64,000 bases of DNA from Fischerella sp. CENA71 (GTDB taxonomy: Bacteria; Cyanobacteriota; Cyanobacteriia; Cyanobacteriales; Nostocaceae), in contig JANBVI010000030.1 of assembly GCA_024239075.1 (NCBI GenBank), forward strand, positions 62,001-126,000, given 5' to 3'. The translations under genes and the position numbers were made by a program. The notes under the pieces are model-generated. The model made no database searches, had not been told where the DNA came from, and was given only the letters and a program-made list of their open reading frames with translations. Positions 17,489-27,284 of the stretch are shown here, in pieces (positions within the stretch are counted from its first letter, which is position 1; each line of letters begins with the position of its first letter).

Positions 17489-18409
17489 TCACGACCTACG
17501 AATTATTTTCTTAACCAATCGCCACAGCAAATAAAACAGTAAAATTATTATTAACAACAAGAATTTCAAAAATAAATTAAACAGCCATTTCCAAATAGCA
17601 CGGGGAGACAACTGGCGTTGCAGAATCGTCAGATTTTCTCGAATTTTTATTGTGTTGGGATGATTGACCCCTAACACCGGTTCACACATCGCCAAAGCAT
17701 CAACCAACAGAGGTTCGGCTTCACTATACCGCCTTTGGCTACGGTAGAGCAAAGCTAAATTGTTCAAGCTACCAGCCACATCCGGATGGTCGCCAACAAA
17801 CAGGCGCTTTCTCATCGCCAAAGCTTCAACATATAGAGGTTCGGCTTCAATATACCGCCCTTGGCTATCGTAGAGTCCAGCTAAATTGTTCAAGCTACTA
17901 GCCACATGGGGATGGTCGCCAACAAACAGGCGCTTGCTCATCGCCAAAGCATGAAATCTCTTGAATAAAATTTCGGTCTATATCTCGCGATCGCGTAGTC
18001 ACCAAAACTCGAAAGTGGTTATTGCTGGGTACAACTTCGCGCAGGTTATCTAAGCTAGTGACATCATCAAAGACAATTAATATAGGCAAGTCAGCTTGGG
18101 GATATTGCGACCAACACCAAGCGACTTGTTCCTTTCTGCTGCTGCTGCTAATTCCTCTGCTGCTTGCGCCACCTCCGGATCAGCTTTTGCCGCAGCTTCT
18201 ACTTCCAATACTGCCTTACCATAGTCAAGTGGTTGTTCTGGTGCTTTCTCAATTGCAGCTACAATTTGAGGAGACTGTTTTCTCAACTTCACAATAAACT
18301 GACCAGTCTTATCCCATAAAGCTTCGCCTACCTTTTCCCCCGTCTTTTCTAACGCCTTGGTGGCGACTACAGAGCCAATTGCGATCGCAGCAGTAGTTAA
18401 AGGTTCCAT
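17489..18409 (-). pseudogene. Decayed NB-ARC/TPR STAND NTPase gene
   Basis: Three fragments of one typical cyanobacterial NB-ARC-TPR protein lie in order on the minus strand in shifting frames. First, an N-terminal domain at 18409-18077 (EPLTTAAIAIGSVVATKALE ... LDYGKAVLEVEAAAKADPEV). Second, the middle of an NB-ARC domain at about 18120-17960 (WCWSQYPQADLPILIVFDDV, with Walker B; then RVLVTTRSRDIDRNFIQEI). Third, TPRs at 17947-17489 (HPHVASSLNNLAGLYDSQGR and a second copy) ending in a hydrophobic tail (FLKFLLLIIILLFYLLW). The P-loop region and most of the ARC part are missing, so at least two internal deletions with frame changes have occurred. Such STAND proteins act as signalling or antiviral sensors when intact. 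Confidence 0.85.
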
Positions 18410-18498
18410 ACGCTACTTTGCTTCTGTGCATTTTACTTAATTTATAAATACACGAGTTTGATTGTACATTAAGCAATTTCAATCAAAAATTTTGATTT

Positions 18499-18771
18499 CG
18501 TTAGGACACAAGTTGTTGTCGTTAGGACACAAGTTGTTGTCGTTAGGACACAAGTTGTTGTCGTTAGGACACTAAGTTCTGTCGTTAGGACACTAAGTTG
18601 TGTTGTTAGGACACTAAGTTGTGTTGTTAGGACACTAAGTTGTGTCGTTAGGACACAAGTTGCTGTCGTTAGGACACTAAGTTGTGTTGTTAGGACACTA
18701 AGTTGTGTCGTTAGGACACTAAGGTGTGTCGTTAGGACACTAAGTTCTGTCATTAGGACATTAAAAACACA
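18499..18771. repeat. Second tandem array of 21-bp repeats (13 units)
   Basis: Twelve good units plus a degenerate thirteenth, consensus CGTTAGGACACTAAGTTGTG plus T, with a variant CACAAGTTGTTGT in place of CACTAAGTTGTGT. The minus strand is open as heptads TQLSVLT or TTCVLTT; the plus strand has a TAG in each unit in one frame. It lies between the decayed NB-ARC gene and the 19001 gene. Period and unit number equal those of the array at 8889-9161, but the sequence differs. Confidence 0.92.
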
Positions 18772-19000
18772 CAAATCGGAAAAACCTGATGCACATTGAC
18801 TCAAAAAGTCTGAAATAACAACTCTCTCCTTACTAAGGAGAGGGGCTGGGGGTAAAGTTTTTCAGGACACTTAAGCAAAAACACTAATACTAATCCCAAA
18901 AAATTTGAGCAAAAATTCAATTTTATGCGAAATTTGCTGATGCAGAATGAAATTTGATTAAGACAAACTAGCTCTAAAAGCATTTATCAGGAGCATAGCT

Positions 19001-19384
19001 ATGTCTCGTAAAAAACGCACATCCCGTGTTCTAGAAAAATCCGAATTAAGAATTTCTGGACTCAAAGCAATTGATCCAAATATGGATTTTGGTGATGCTC
19101 GCAATTTGCAAAATATGACACAACTAATCGAGCAATACCGTACCAAGATTGATGCTTATAATACTGCTTTAGCTGTGATTGACTCTTCCAAAACAGAGAT
19201 GAAAGAATTGGAAAAAAAATTGGGTGATCTTTTAGAGAAAATGCTAATTGGTGTTGCCTTTAAGTATGGCAAAGACAGCGTAGAATATGAAATGGCTGGT
19301 GGTGTTCGTAAAAGCGATCGCATCCGCAGAAGCTCTGTCAGCCGTATAAAAGCCAGTACAGAGGAAATGTCTGTTAGTCAATAG
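19001..19384 (+). CDS. Conserved hypothetical protein, 127 aa, helical
   Basis: A soluble protein with basic ends (MSRKKRTSRVLEKSE; VRKSDRIRRSSVSRI) and a central helical, probably coiled-coil section (LIEQYRTKIDAYNTAL ... EMKELEKKLGDLLEKML). Starting ATG 19001 is preceded by the purine-rich CAGGAGCATAGCT (RBS AGGAG), supporting translation. I recognise the type as a recurrent cyanobacterial hypothetical protein but know no function. The basic tail could bind nucleic acid; that is inference only. It is preceded by the 21-bp repeat array. Confidence 0.75.
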   Translation: MSRKKRTSRVLEKSELRISGLKAIDPNMDFGDARNLQNMTQLIEQYRTKIDAYNTALAVIDSSKTEMKELEKKLGDLLEKMLIGVAFKYGKDSVEYEMAGGVRKSDRIRRSSVSRIKASTEEMSVSQ

Positions 19385-19620
19385 TCATTTGTCATTAGTC
19401 AATAGGGAACAGGCAATAGGCAATAATCGTTAGGTATTCTCCGCGTCCCCGTGTTTCCTTGTCCCCTCACACTCCCTACACTTCCCACACTCTCTTGTCC
19501 TCCTTCCCTTCCCTCATTCTCGTTCTCTATTTTCAAAAATATTTAGAAATAAGCTGATAATCTGATGTAGTTAAAACTATTTGTAATCAGTATTTTCTAT
19601 TTATAAAACTTAATCTAAAA

Positions 19621-21339
19621 GTGAAAAAAATATTAATCATATCAGCAAACCCCAAGAATACATCTAAGCTGCGCTTGGATGAAGAGGTGCGGGAAATTGA
19701 GGCGGGACTGCAACGCTCTAAAGGACGTGATCAGTTTGAAATTATCTGCAAATGGGCGGTGCGTACTGATGATTTGCGTCGTGCTTTATTAGATTATGAA
19801 CCACAAATAGTTCATTTTTCTGGACATGGGGCTGGCGCTCAAGGCTTGGCTTTGGAAAATAATGCTGGGGAAATGCAATTAGTAAGTACAGAATCTCTCG
19901 CCAGACTATTCAAATTTTTTCAAGATCAAGTCGAGTGCGTATTCTTTAACGCCTGCTACTCTGAAGCCCAAGCCCAAGCAATTCACCAACATATTAATTA
20001 TGTGATTGGTATGAACCAGAAAATAGGGGATAGGGCTGCGATTGAATTTGCGGTTGGGTTTTATGATGCTTTGGGCGCAGGTAGAACTTATGAGGAAGCA
20101 TACGAACTAGGTTGTGCTTCTATTGATCTAGAAGGAATTCCAGAGTCTTCAACCCCAATTTTAAAAAGCCCCGGTAATATTCAAGCTGAAAATTCCAGTG
20201 CGTCTAATATTTCACCAGCACAAGGACGAGGTGAATTAGAAAATGAGGGCGATCGCAATACAATTCATCTATCAAAAAACCCAGAACAGGTAACATCTAC
20301 CTCGACAACTTTAGTTTTTCCTCTTGAAGAACCAGAGGGACAAGTACCTTTAGATTCTGTTTTCTATGTCGAACGTCCGCCAATTGAAACCGACTGTTAC
20401 GAAGCAATTGTGAGAACTGGTGCTTTGATTCGTGTGAAAGCACCCAGACAAATGGGTAAAAGTTCACTGATGAGGCGAATTTTGTACCACGCTCAACAGC
20501 AAGGTTATCAGACTGTGTGCATTAATTTTCAGGATGCAGATGCTGAATTTCTGAATAGTTCGGAGAAATTTTTACAGTGGTTTTCCGCTAGCATCACCTA
20601 TGGATTGAATTTGCCAGATCAGTTATCTGATTATTGGAAAGGCATTTTAGGAAGTAAAAATAAATGTACTAATTATTTCCAACGCTACTTATTAAAAGAG
20701 ATTGACACCCCCATAGCTTTGGGTTTAGATGAAGTTGATGAAGTTTTCAAACATCCCGAAATAGCTCAAGAGTTTTTTGGGTTGCTGCGTTCTTGGCATG
20801 AAAAGGCAAAAAATGAGCCTCTCTGGCAAAAGCTGCGGCTGGTAATTGTACATTCTAAGGAAGTTTATATTCCTCTTAACATCAACCAATCACCTTTTAA
20901 TGTTGGTTTACCGATAGAACTACCAGAATTTACGCAAGCTCAAGTACAAGATTTAATCCAAAAACATGGTCTGAGTTGGAGTCATTCGGAAGTAGAACAG
21001 CTAATGTGCTTGTTTGGTGGTCATCCTTACTTAGTGCGGGTAGCATTGTATCAAATTGCGCGTCGGCGTATGACCTTAGAGAAATTACAACAAATCGCGC
21101 CCACAGAAGAAGGCCCCTACAGCGATCATCTGCGTCGCCACTTGCTGAATATACAAAATGATGCCAAATTGTTGGCAGCAATTACACAAGTGATAGCAGC
21201 AAATTCACCAGTAGACGTAGGAACAACCGAAGCATTTCAACTCCGTAGCATGGGGTTAGTCAAACTCCAAGGAAATGATGTTATGCCATTGTGTGATTTG
21301 TATCGTAAATATTTTTGCGATCGCTTAAATATTCAGTAA
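19621..21339 (+). CDS. CHAT protease domain fused to AAA-like NTPase
   Basis: 572 aa from GTG 19621. Residues 1-180 form a CHAT (caspase HetF associated with TPR) domain: His69 in IVHFSGHG and Cys112 in VFFNACYSE are the expected protease dyad. After a low-complexity linker (about 180-240), an AAA-like (AAA_35-type) domain follows with Walker [11 protein letters not shown] (Lys280) and Walker B ALGLDEVDEVF (Asp370-Glu371). The end (PYSDHLRRHLLNI ... VMPLCDLYRKYF) is the usual winged-helix-like tail of this family. The next gene, 171 nt downstream on the same strand, has a related NTPase domain. Likely a regulated protease of a conflict or signalling system; substrate unknown. Confidence 0.88.
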   Translation: MKKILIISANPKNTSKLRLDEEVREIEAGLQRSKGRDQFEIICKWAVRTDDLRRALLDYEPQIVHFSGHGAGAQGLALENNAGEMQLVSTESLARLFKFFQDQVECVFFNACYSEAQAQAIHQHINYVIGMNQKIGDRAAIEFAVGFYDALGAGRTYEEAYELGCASIDLEGIPESSTPILKSPGNIQAENSSASNISPAQGRGELENEGDRNTIHLSKNPEQVTSTSTTLVFPLEEPEGQVPLDSVFYVERPPIETDCYEAIVRTGALIRVKAPRQMGKSSLMRRILYHAQQQGYQTVCINFQDADAEFLNSSEKFLQWFSASITYGLNLPDQLSDYWKGILGSKNKCTNYFQRYLLKEIDTPIALGLDEVDEVFKHPEIAQEFFGLLRSWHEKAKNEPLWQKLRLVIVHSKEVYIPLNINQSPFNVGLPIELPEFTQAQVQDLIQKHGLSWSHSEVEQLMCLFGGHPYLVRVALYQIARRRMTLEKLQQIAPTEEGPYSDHLRRHLLNIQNDAKLLAAITQVIAANSPVDVGTTEAFQLRSMGLVKLQGNDVMPLCDLYRKYFCDRLNIQ

Positions 21340-21510
21340 CTTGTAGTCAGCACTTTCATGCTTATAGGATTTGCTAGCCTAACCCACCATTCATTTACGA
21401 GGTCAATAGTACAGGCTCCTCAATTCATTTGTGGGAGCAATCCAAAATCTAAAATCCATAGACGCAGGAAGTGCGGCTTCTCGATAGAGTAATCCAAAAT
21501 CCAAAATCGA

Positions 21511-24500
21511 ATGACCCAATATCACTATCAAGTCGGGGGTAGTCTTCCCCACGATGCCCCAACCTACGTTACCCGTCAAGCTGACAAAGACTTGTATGAA
21601 AGCTTAAAAACTGGTGATTTTTGTTACGTTCTCAACTCGCGGCAAATGGGTAAATCTAGCTTGCGGGTACAGGTGATGCAGCGTTTGCAGTCAGAAGGGG
21701 TAGCCTGTGCTGTGATTGATATTACCTCGATTGGCACAGCAGATATTACACCAGAACAGTGGTACGCTGGAGTCATTGATACTTTAATTGGTAGTTTCAA
21801 TCTTTACACCACTTTTGATTTAGACACTTGGTGGACAGAAAACAATTTAATCTCACCAGTCCAGAAGTTAAGCAAGTTTTTTGAGACGATATTACTAGAA
21901 GCAATTACTACAGATATAGTTATTTTTATCGATGAAATTGACAGTGTTCTGAGTCTGCCATTTCATACCGATGATTTTTTTGCCGTTATTCGGGATTGTT
22001 ATAATCGCCGAGCAGACAAACAAATTTATAATCGCCTGACGTTTGCAATTTTGGGCGTATCTACTCCTTCAGACTTGATTCAAGACAGACGACGCACACC
22101 GTTTAATATTGGTAAAGCAATTGATTTAACTGGATTTGAACCACAGGAAACAGAACCATTAGCGCGGGGATTCAAGGATTTTTGTGACCCGCAAGCGATG
22201 ATGTCAGCAGTGCTGTATTGGACTGGGGGACAACCGTTTTTAACTCAGAAGGTTTGTAAACTGGTATTGCAAGCAGCTAAAAATTTATCAGAACACAAAG
22301 ATCAAGAAATCGAGAAATGTAAAGAACCGCGTCCTCATGCGGCGATGTCTTCTTTATCAGCAGTACCAAATCCCTCTAATTTTGTCAGTTGCGTAGTGCG
22401 TCAGCGCATCATCGAAAACTGGGAAGCACAGGACGAACCCGAACACCTGAGAACTATCCGCGACAGAATCATGCGGAGTGGTGAACAGCGTACTGGGAGA
22501 TTGTTGGGGTTGTGTCAGCAAATTGTCCAGTCTCCCGACGGAATTTCCGCCGATGATAGTCCGGAACAAACAGAACTGCGTTTGACAGGTTTAGTAGTTA
22601 AGCGTGACGGGAAGTTACGAATTTACAATCGCATTTATGCAGAGGTGTTTCAACAGGAATGGTGTAATAAGCTACTAGCAAAATTGCGTCCCTATGCAAA
22701 TACACTGGATGCGTGGGTAGAGTCTAACCGTGAGGATGAATCGCGTTTGTTGCGGGGACAAGCTTTAACAGATGCCCAAACCTGGGCAGCAGGTAAAAGC
22801 TTGAGTGATATAGATTACCAGTTTTTAGCAGCCAGTCAGGAATTAGAACAGCGAGATGTACAGAAGCGACTGGAAGCGGAAGCAGAAGCAAAAAAGATTT
22901 TAGAAGTAGCGAATCGGAAAGCAAAGCGACAAATTCAAATTGGTTCTGTGGTGTTAGGGGTAACTTTGGTGGGGGCGGTGATCTCAGGGGTACTTGCTGG
23001 ATTAAATACTCAGAAATTGCAGCTAGCCCAAGAAGGAACACGCTTGGAAAGGTCAGGAAACACCGATATAGCCCGATTTGAATTTGACCGAGTAGGGGCT
23101 TTATCAGCAGCACTCAAAGATGGACAGGATCTAAAACTACTAGTTGAAAAAAATAACCTGCAAAAACTACAACAATATCCGGCTGCCAGTCCAGTCCTTG
23201 CTTTACAGACAATCTTAAATAAAATGTGGCAACAAAAGTTGTTACTTCAGCATCAGGGTAGTTTCTATAGTGTCAGTCTTAGTCCAAATGGGCAATATAT
23301 TGTCACAACTTCATCAGATAATACTGCCCAAGTGTGGAATTTGTCGGGTCAACTAATCACTAGCTTGCAAGGACATCAAGGCGTTGTTTGGAGAGCCAAT
23401 TTTAGCCCAGATGGAAAACGTATAGTCACAGCTTCATTTGACAAAACTGCTAAAGTGTGGGATTTATCAGGGAAACTTCTTACTACCCTTAAGGGTCATA
23501 CAGGTACTGTCTGGAGTGCTAAGTTTAGTGCGGATGGTCAACGCATCCTCACCACTGCATCAGACAAAACTGCTCGGATATGGGATTTGAAAGGAAAGCA
23601 ACTCACTATATTAAAGGGTCATACAGGTATTGTTTGTAACGCTACTTTTAGTTCAGATGGTCAAAGTATTATTACTGCTGGATCTGATCAAACTATCCGA
23701 AAATGGGACTTGCAAGGGAAACAGCAAAGCTCAGTCAGTGGTGATCAAGGACTTGTCTGTAGTGCTAATTTTAGTCCTGATGGGCAAAAAATGCTTACTA
23801 TCTTATCTCCACAAACTGTTTTAGTATCAGAATTTTCAGATATCCTCTCAGAATTGTCAGTAAAGCAAATAGCGATTCTCAGAGGACATGAAGGCACGAT
23901 CTACAATGCTAATTTTAGCCCGGATGGGCAGCACATTGTTACAACTGCATCAGATAATACTGCTAGAGTATGGGACTTAACAGGACGGGAAATTGCCATT
24001 TTACAAGGACATCAAGATAGTGTTTATAGCGGCAGTTTTAGTCCTGATGGACAAAGTATTCTTACTGCTTCGTCTGATGGGACTCTTCGGATGTGGTCGC
24101 AGCAACAATTTGTCAAAGAAAAGACTCAAGATCCCAAACCCGAACAGCAGAAAATTTCTTCTGATAGAAAACTCACTGTCAAGCTTAACAATGACAAAAC
24201 CATTTCGGTATCAGAGTTGTCAGGAAAAAAAATTGCTACTCTCAAAGGACATCTAGGCAAGGTCAATAGTGCAATTTTAAGTCCTGATGGTCAAAAGATA
24301 GTTACCGCTTCTGATGACAACACTGCTCGAATATGGGATTTGTCCGGCCAGGAAATTGCTACACTGTGGCATCAAGACAAAGTAAATAGTGCTAGTTTTA
24401 GCCCAGACGGTCAGAAGGTAGTTACTGCTTCTGATGACAACACTACCCGAATATGGGATTTGCTAGGACGGGAAATTGCTACGTTCTGGCATCAAGGCCA

Positions 24501-25362
24501 AGGTAGAGTGAACAGTGCTAGTTTTAGCTCAGATGGTCAGAAGGTAGTTACTGCTTCTGATGATGATACAAAGAAGATTTGGGAAGTCAAAAATTTAAAG
24601 CAGCTATTAGTGCAGGGCTGTGATTGGTTACACAATTATTTAGCTTATACAGCAAACTTGGGAGACAGTTATAGTATTGATGCCCCTAAAGTGGTTTCTC
24701 GTGGAGTAGTTATTCCACAAGAGGCTAGTCAAATCTGTGGTATTGCCTCAGTAACAGCACCTTCTGTATCACCAACTACTACTCCATCCTATTCAACTCC
24801 TGGGAAACCAGTAATAGTGATTGATCCCGGACACGGTGTTCCTCCAGACACAGGAACCGTTGGTTTTTTGCAAGAAGATGATTTAGTTTTAGCGATTAGC
24901 AAAAAGATAGCAGGAATTTTAGAGCGAAATGATATAGAAGTTATATTGACGCGAGATGCCGACAACATCAGTATCTCAGATGTAAATAGCGTATCGTCAA
25001 GTTTGAGGTACAGAGTGAATGTGGCAAAACAAGTTGGTGCAAGTTTGTTTATCAGTGTTCATGCTACTGCATTTAATGGACAAACACAGGGTTTAGAAAC
25101 TTATTATTCCAGCGATCGCACTAAGCATTTGGCTCAACTGGTTCACACGAACATTCTTCAAAGTATTAATGACTTGAGAAATCGAGGAGTAAAGCGAGCC
25201 AGTTTTTACGTCCTAGTGAACAATTCTAGTCCAGCAATTCTAATAGAAACAGGTTTTATTGATAATCCAGAAGATGCTGCTCAATTGAGAACCCCAGAGT
25301 ATCAAGATAAAATGGCTGAAGCGATCGCTCAAGGTATCCTCAAGTATCTAGAAAAAAAGTAA
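21511..25362 (+). CDS. AAA-like NTPase - membrane segment - WD40 repeats - N-acetylmuramoyl-L-alanine amidase fusion
   Basis: 1283 aa. Residues 1-395: AAA-like domain with Walker [10 protein letters not shown] (44-51) and Walker [13 protein letters not shown] (about 136-147), then its tail ([11 protein letters not shown]). A helix rich in Glu/Ala/Lys precedes one membrane segment at about 474-495 ([19 protein letters not shown]). Residues about 580-1030 contain ten or so WD40 repeats (SPDGQ ... TARVWDL pattern; one lacks the W-D end). Residues 1098-1283 are an Amidase_3 domain: VIDPGHG, a Glu in [19 protein letters not shown] and [14 protein letters not shown] supply the zinc ligands and catalytic Glu. 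AAA-WD40 proteins are common in filamentous cyanobacteria; the amidase end is not. With one membrane pass the NTPase would face the cytoplasm and the amidase the periplasm. Confidence 0.9.
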   Translation: MTQYHYQVGGSLPHDAPTYVTRQADKDLYESLKTGDFCYVLNSRQMGKSSLRVQVMQRLQSEGVACAVIDITSIGTADITPEQWYAGVIDTLIGSFNLYTTFDLDTWWTENNLISPVQKLSKFFETILLEAITTDIVIFIDEIDSVLSLPFHTDDFFAVIRDCYNRRADKQIYNRLTFAILGVSTPSDLIQDRRRTPFNIGKAIDLTGFEPQETEPLARGFKDFCDPQAMMSAVLYWTGGQPFLTQKVCKLVLQAAKNLSEHKDQEIEKCKEPRPHAAMSSLSAVPNPSNFVSCVVRQRIIENWEAQDEPEHLRTIRDRIMRSGEQRTGRLLGLCQQIVQSPDGISADDSPEQTELRLTGLVVKRDGKLRIYNRIYAEVFQQEWCNKLLAKLRPYANTLDAWVESNREDESRLLRGQALTDAQTWAAGKSLSDIDYQFLAASQELEQRDVQKRLEAEAEAKKILEVANRKAKRQIQIGSVVLGVTLVGAVISGVLAGLNTQKLQLAQEGTRLERSGNTDIARFEFDRVGALSAALKDGQDLKLLVEKNNLQKLQQYPAASPVLALQTILNKMWQQKLLLQHQGSFYSVSLSPNGQYIVTTSSDNTAQVWNLSGQLITSLQGHQGVVWRANFSPDGKRIVTASFDKTAKVWDLSGKLLTTLKGHTGTVWSAKFSADGQRILTTASDKTARIWDLKGKQLTILKGHTGIVCNATFSSDGQSIITAGSDQTIRKWDLQGKQQSSVSGDQGLVCSANFSPDGQKMLTILSPQTVLVSEFSDILSELSVKQIAILRGHEGTIYNANFSPDGQHIVTTASDNTARVWDLTGREIAILQGHQDSVYSGSFSPDGQSILTASSDGTLRMWSQQQFVKEKTQDPKPEQQKISSDRKLTVKLNNDKTISVSELSGKKIATLKGHLGKVNSAILSPDGQKIVTASDDNTARIWDLSGQEIATLWHQDKVNSASFSPDGQKVVTASDDNTTRIWDLLGREIATFWHQGQGRVNSASFSSDGQKVVTASDDDTKKIWEVKNLKQLLVQGCDWLHNYLAYTANLGDSYSIDAPKVVSRGVVIPQEASQICGIASVTAPSVSPTTTPSYSTPGKPVIVIDPGHGVPPDTGTVGFLQEDDLVLAISKKIAGILERNDIEVILTRDADNISISDVNSVSSSLRYRVNVAKQVGASLFISVHATAFNGQTQGLETYYSSDRTKHLAQLVHTNILQSINDLRNRGVKRASFYVLVNNSSPAILIETGFIDNPEDAAQLRTPEYQDKMAEAIAQGILKYLEKK

Positions 25363-25603
25363 CCATTTCTCAACAGCTTTGCAAAAATGCGATCACCTAT
25401 CTTTTAGCTGATGGTAAGACTACATTCCAAAAAAAAGGCTAATTTTTTTAAGCCGATGCATTAATAATGTAAGCCAATACATTGGCATTGTAGGGAGTTG
25501 CGTTTAGATTGCACGGCGATGCAAACACTAAACAGCACAAAAGTAGGTGAAGCGTATTATTGGTTGCGATCGCATAACTAGGTATCACAAAGCCTAGATC
25601 CCC

Positions 25604-25638
25604 GACTTTTTAGAAAAGTCGGGATCTTGTCTCTCACG
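25604..25638. repeat. Hairpin of the AGATCCCCGACTTTT family
   Basis: AGATCCCCGACTTTT and AAAAGTCGGGATCT face each other around a short loop, with one unpaired C. It lies 3' of the amidase gene and may act as its terminator; the same arms bound the element at 17309-17482. The rest of the 348-bp gap (25363-25710) shows no gene. Confidence 0.6.
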
Positions 25639-25710
25639 AATGATTTATTGCCCTTTTACACCTTTACTCACCTAAAGTAGAGATAGGAAAACTATTCATC
25701 GCAATAACTT

Positions 25711-25911
25711 ATGAAAGCAGAAGAATATCCTTTTGTTCAAGAATTAATCACAGATGCAAAAGGTCAAGTTATGAAAGTTGTCTTAGACCTTGAAAAATAT
25801 CAGCAATTGTTAGAAGCTCTTGAAGACGAAGGACTTTACCGAGCTATGCAACTAGCCCAAGGTGAAACATCTCTCAGTCTCCAAGATGCACTGAAAGAAC
25901 TTGAGCAATAA
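25711..25911 (+). CDS. RelB/Phd-like antitoxin, 66 aa
   Basis: Small acidic protein ([20 protein letters not shown] ... [17 protein letters not shown]) with the usual antitoxin pattern: a short N-terminal strand-containing segment and a C-terminal helix that would wrap the toxin. Its TAA stop overlaps the ATG of the toxin gene by one base (TAATG), indicating coupled translation. The family is typical of cyanobacterial RelBE pairs in which the DNA-binding part is short. Confidence 0.78.
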   Translation: MKAEEYPFVQELITDAKGQVMKVVLDLEKYQQLLEALEDEGLYRAMQLAQGETSLSLQDALKELEQ

Positions 25912-26312
25912 TGAATACCGAGTACAAACCAAGTTTTATTAAAGACCTAAAAGCGCTTAAAAGTACTCCTGTGTACGACTCTATAAAATCTCTGGTCTTT
26001 GAGGAAATTCCCAGCTATTCCAATTTGGACGAAATTAGCAATTTGAAAAAGCTCAAGGATGCTGATAATACCTATCGTGTTCGAGTAGGGGACTACCGTA
26101 TTGGTTTTACCTTTGAAGAAGAGACAATAACTTTTGTTCGTGTTCTCCATCGTAAGGATATTTACCGCTACTTTACCATAATTGAAAAAGCGATCGCTCC
26201 ACTTGCGTCAGTTTTTGAAATCGCTATCAATCAAAACCAGGCGAAGATGTCAACAAACTCTTCAACGCCAACAAACCAGCACCATAAGCAGGTTCAAATC
26301 TTGGCCAAATAA
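25911..26312 (+). CDS. RelE/ParE-family toxin with C-terminal read-through extension
   Basis: The first about 88 residues form a RelE-type mRNA interferase: [11 protein letters not shown] at the N-terminus, [17 protein letters not shown], then [16 protein letters not shown] and [14 protein letters not shown] with the conserved basic residues near the C-terminus. RelE proteins of this type normally end just after RYF(P). Here translation continues for about 45 more residues of uncharacteristic sequence, running 86 bp into the convergent BadF-type gene. The stop codon appears to have been lost by mutation or deletion; whether the longer product is still toxic is unknown. Confidence 0.8.
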   Translation: MNTEYKPSFIKDLKALKSTPVYDSIKSLVFEEIPSYSNLDEISNLKKLKDADNTYRVRVGDYRIGFTFEEETITFVRVLHRKDIYRYFTIIEKAIAPLASVFEIAINQNQAKMSTNSSTPTNQHHKQVQILAK

Positions 26313-27195
26313 CTTTGGCAGCAGGAAATTTCTTGAAAATAGATGCTGAAAATCTTTCATGCATCTTGCATTGACCTTGCCATACACTTCCAGTTGTGAC
26401 TATTTCCAAAACTTCACCAGAATTAAAAATAGCATTAATAACTGTAGAAGTTGCTTTGACTAACTCTTGCACAGCACCATCAATAATTTGATTTGCAACT
26501 TCATCACCTGCGGCAGCTGCACGATCAATAATTGGTGCTAAAGCTGCTGTTTCTTTAACACCCCAACCGCGCCGATATATAACTTCAATTAAATCTTCAA
26601 TATTTGCTAAACTGAGATGCTGCTTTAAATCTTCTACAATTCTGGTTTGCATCTCACGTCCATCATAAGATTTTAAAGCCGCTTGCATACCAGCAACAGC
26701 AATTTTATAGGCACTACCTTCATCTCCTAAAAGATAACCCCAACCCCCGACTCTTTTAATATCTCCTTGTTGATTTTGACCCAAAACAATAGAACCAGTA
26801 CCAGCAGCAACAACAATTCCTACATCTTTCCCAATTCCACCAACCAAAGCAATCAAAGCATCATTGGTAATGATGATATTAGATGATTTTAATGACCAGA
26901 CAATAGGGATATAATTACTACTTTGCAAATAGTCTACAACATTTTTGATAATTTCAATATCTGTGGAACGACCGACACCAGCTAATCCCAAACAAATAGC
27001 TTCTACTGTGATCTTCTCAGTTTTATTTAAAGCTGCAATAATTGCAGTTTGAATAGATGTGATTGCTGCTTCAACTCCAATAACCTGATAATTTGATGCA
27101 CCTGCTTCACCACGACCGATTATTTCTTGTTGATGATTCATCAAGATACAAACTGTCTTACTGCCACCACCATCTATCCCTAAAACATAGCTCAT
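26227..27195 (-). CDS. BadF/BadG-family ATPase, N-acetylglucosamine kinase-like
   Basis: 322 aa of the ASKHA fold. The phosphate-1 loop is at the very N-terminus ([15 protein letters not shown]); [27 protein letters not shown] carries the central phosphate-2 region (shown here as [12 protein letters not shown] and [10 protein letters not shown]), and [13 protein letters not shown] and [12 protein letters not shown] are the other family markers, as in GlcNAc kinases. The reaction is likely ATP-dependent phosphorylation of GlcNAc or MurNAc. An AmpG-like permease lies 89 nt upstream on the same strand, which points to peptidoglycan sugar recycling. Its 3' end overlaps the RelE-like gene from the other strand. 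Confidence 0.82.
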   Translation of the reverse strand: MSYVLGIDGGGSKTVCILMNHQQEIIGRGEAGASNYQVIGVEAAITSIQTAIIAALNKTEKITVEAICLGLAGVGRSTDIEIIKNVVDYLQSSNYIPIVWSLKSSNIIITNDALIALVGGIGKDVGIVVAAGTGSIVLGQNQQGDIKRVGGWGYLLGDEGSAYKIAVAGMQAALKSYDGREMQTRIVEDLKQHLSLANIEDLIEVIYRRGWGVKETAALAPIIDRAAAAGDEVANQIIDGAVQELVKATSTVINAIFNSGEVLEIVTTGSVWQGQCKMHERFSASIFKKFPAAKVIWPRFEPAYGAGLLALKSLLTSSPGFD

Positions 27196-27284
27196 ATGAT
27201 TTTAGATATAAAATTAGAATTGTGCATAACACTAGGTAAATCCTAATAAAATGAGGAATGCGATCGCATTATCCATCTAAAATA

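Noticed and set aside
8889-18771. The two 21-bp arrays as CRISPR arrays
   Set aside because: Units abut directly without unique spacers, and no cas genes lie next to them.
18469-18804. Minus-strand 111-aa frame with TQLSVLT repeats as a gene
   Set aside because: Same reasoning: open only because the repeat period is 21 bp. Translation cannot be excluded but is unsupported.
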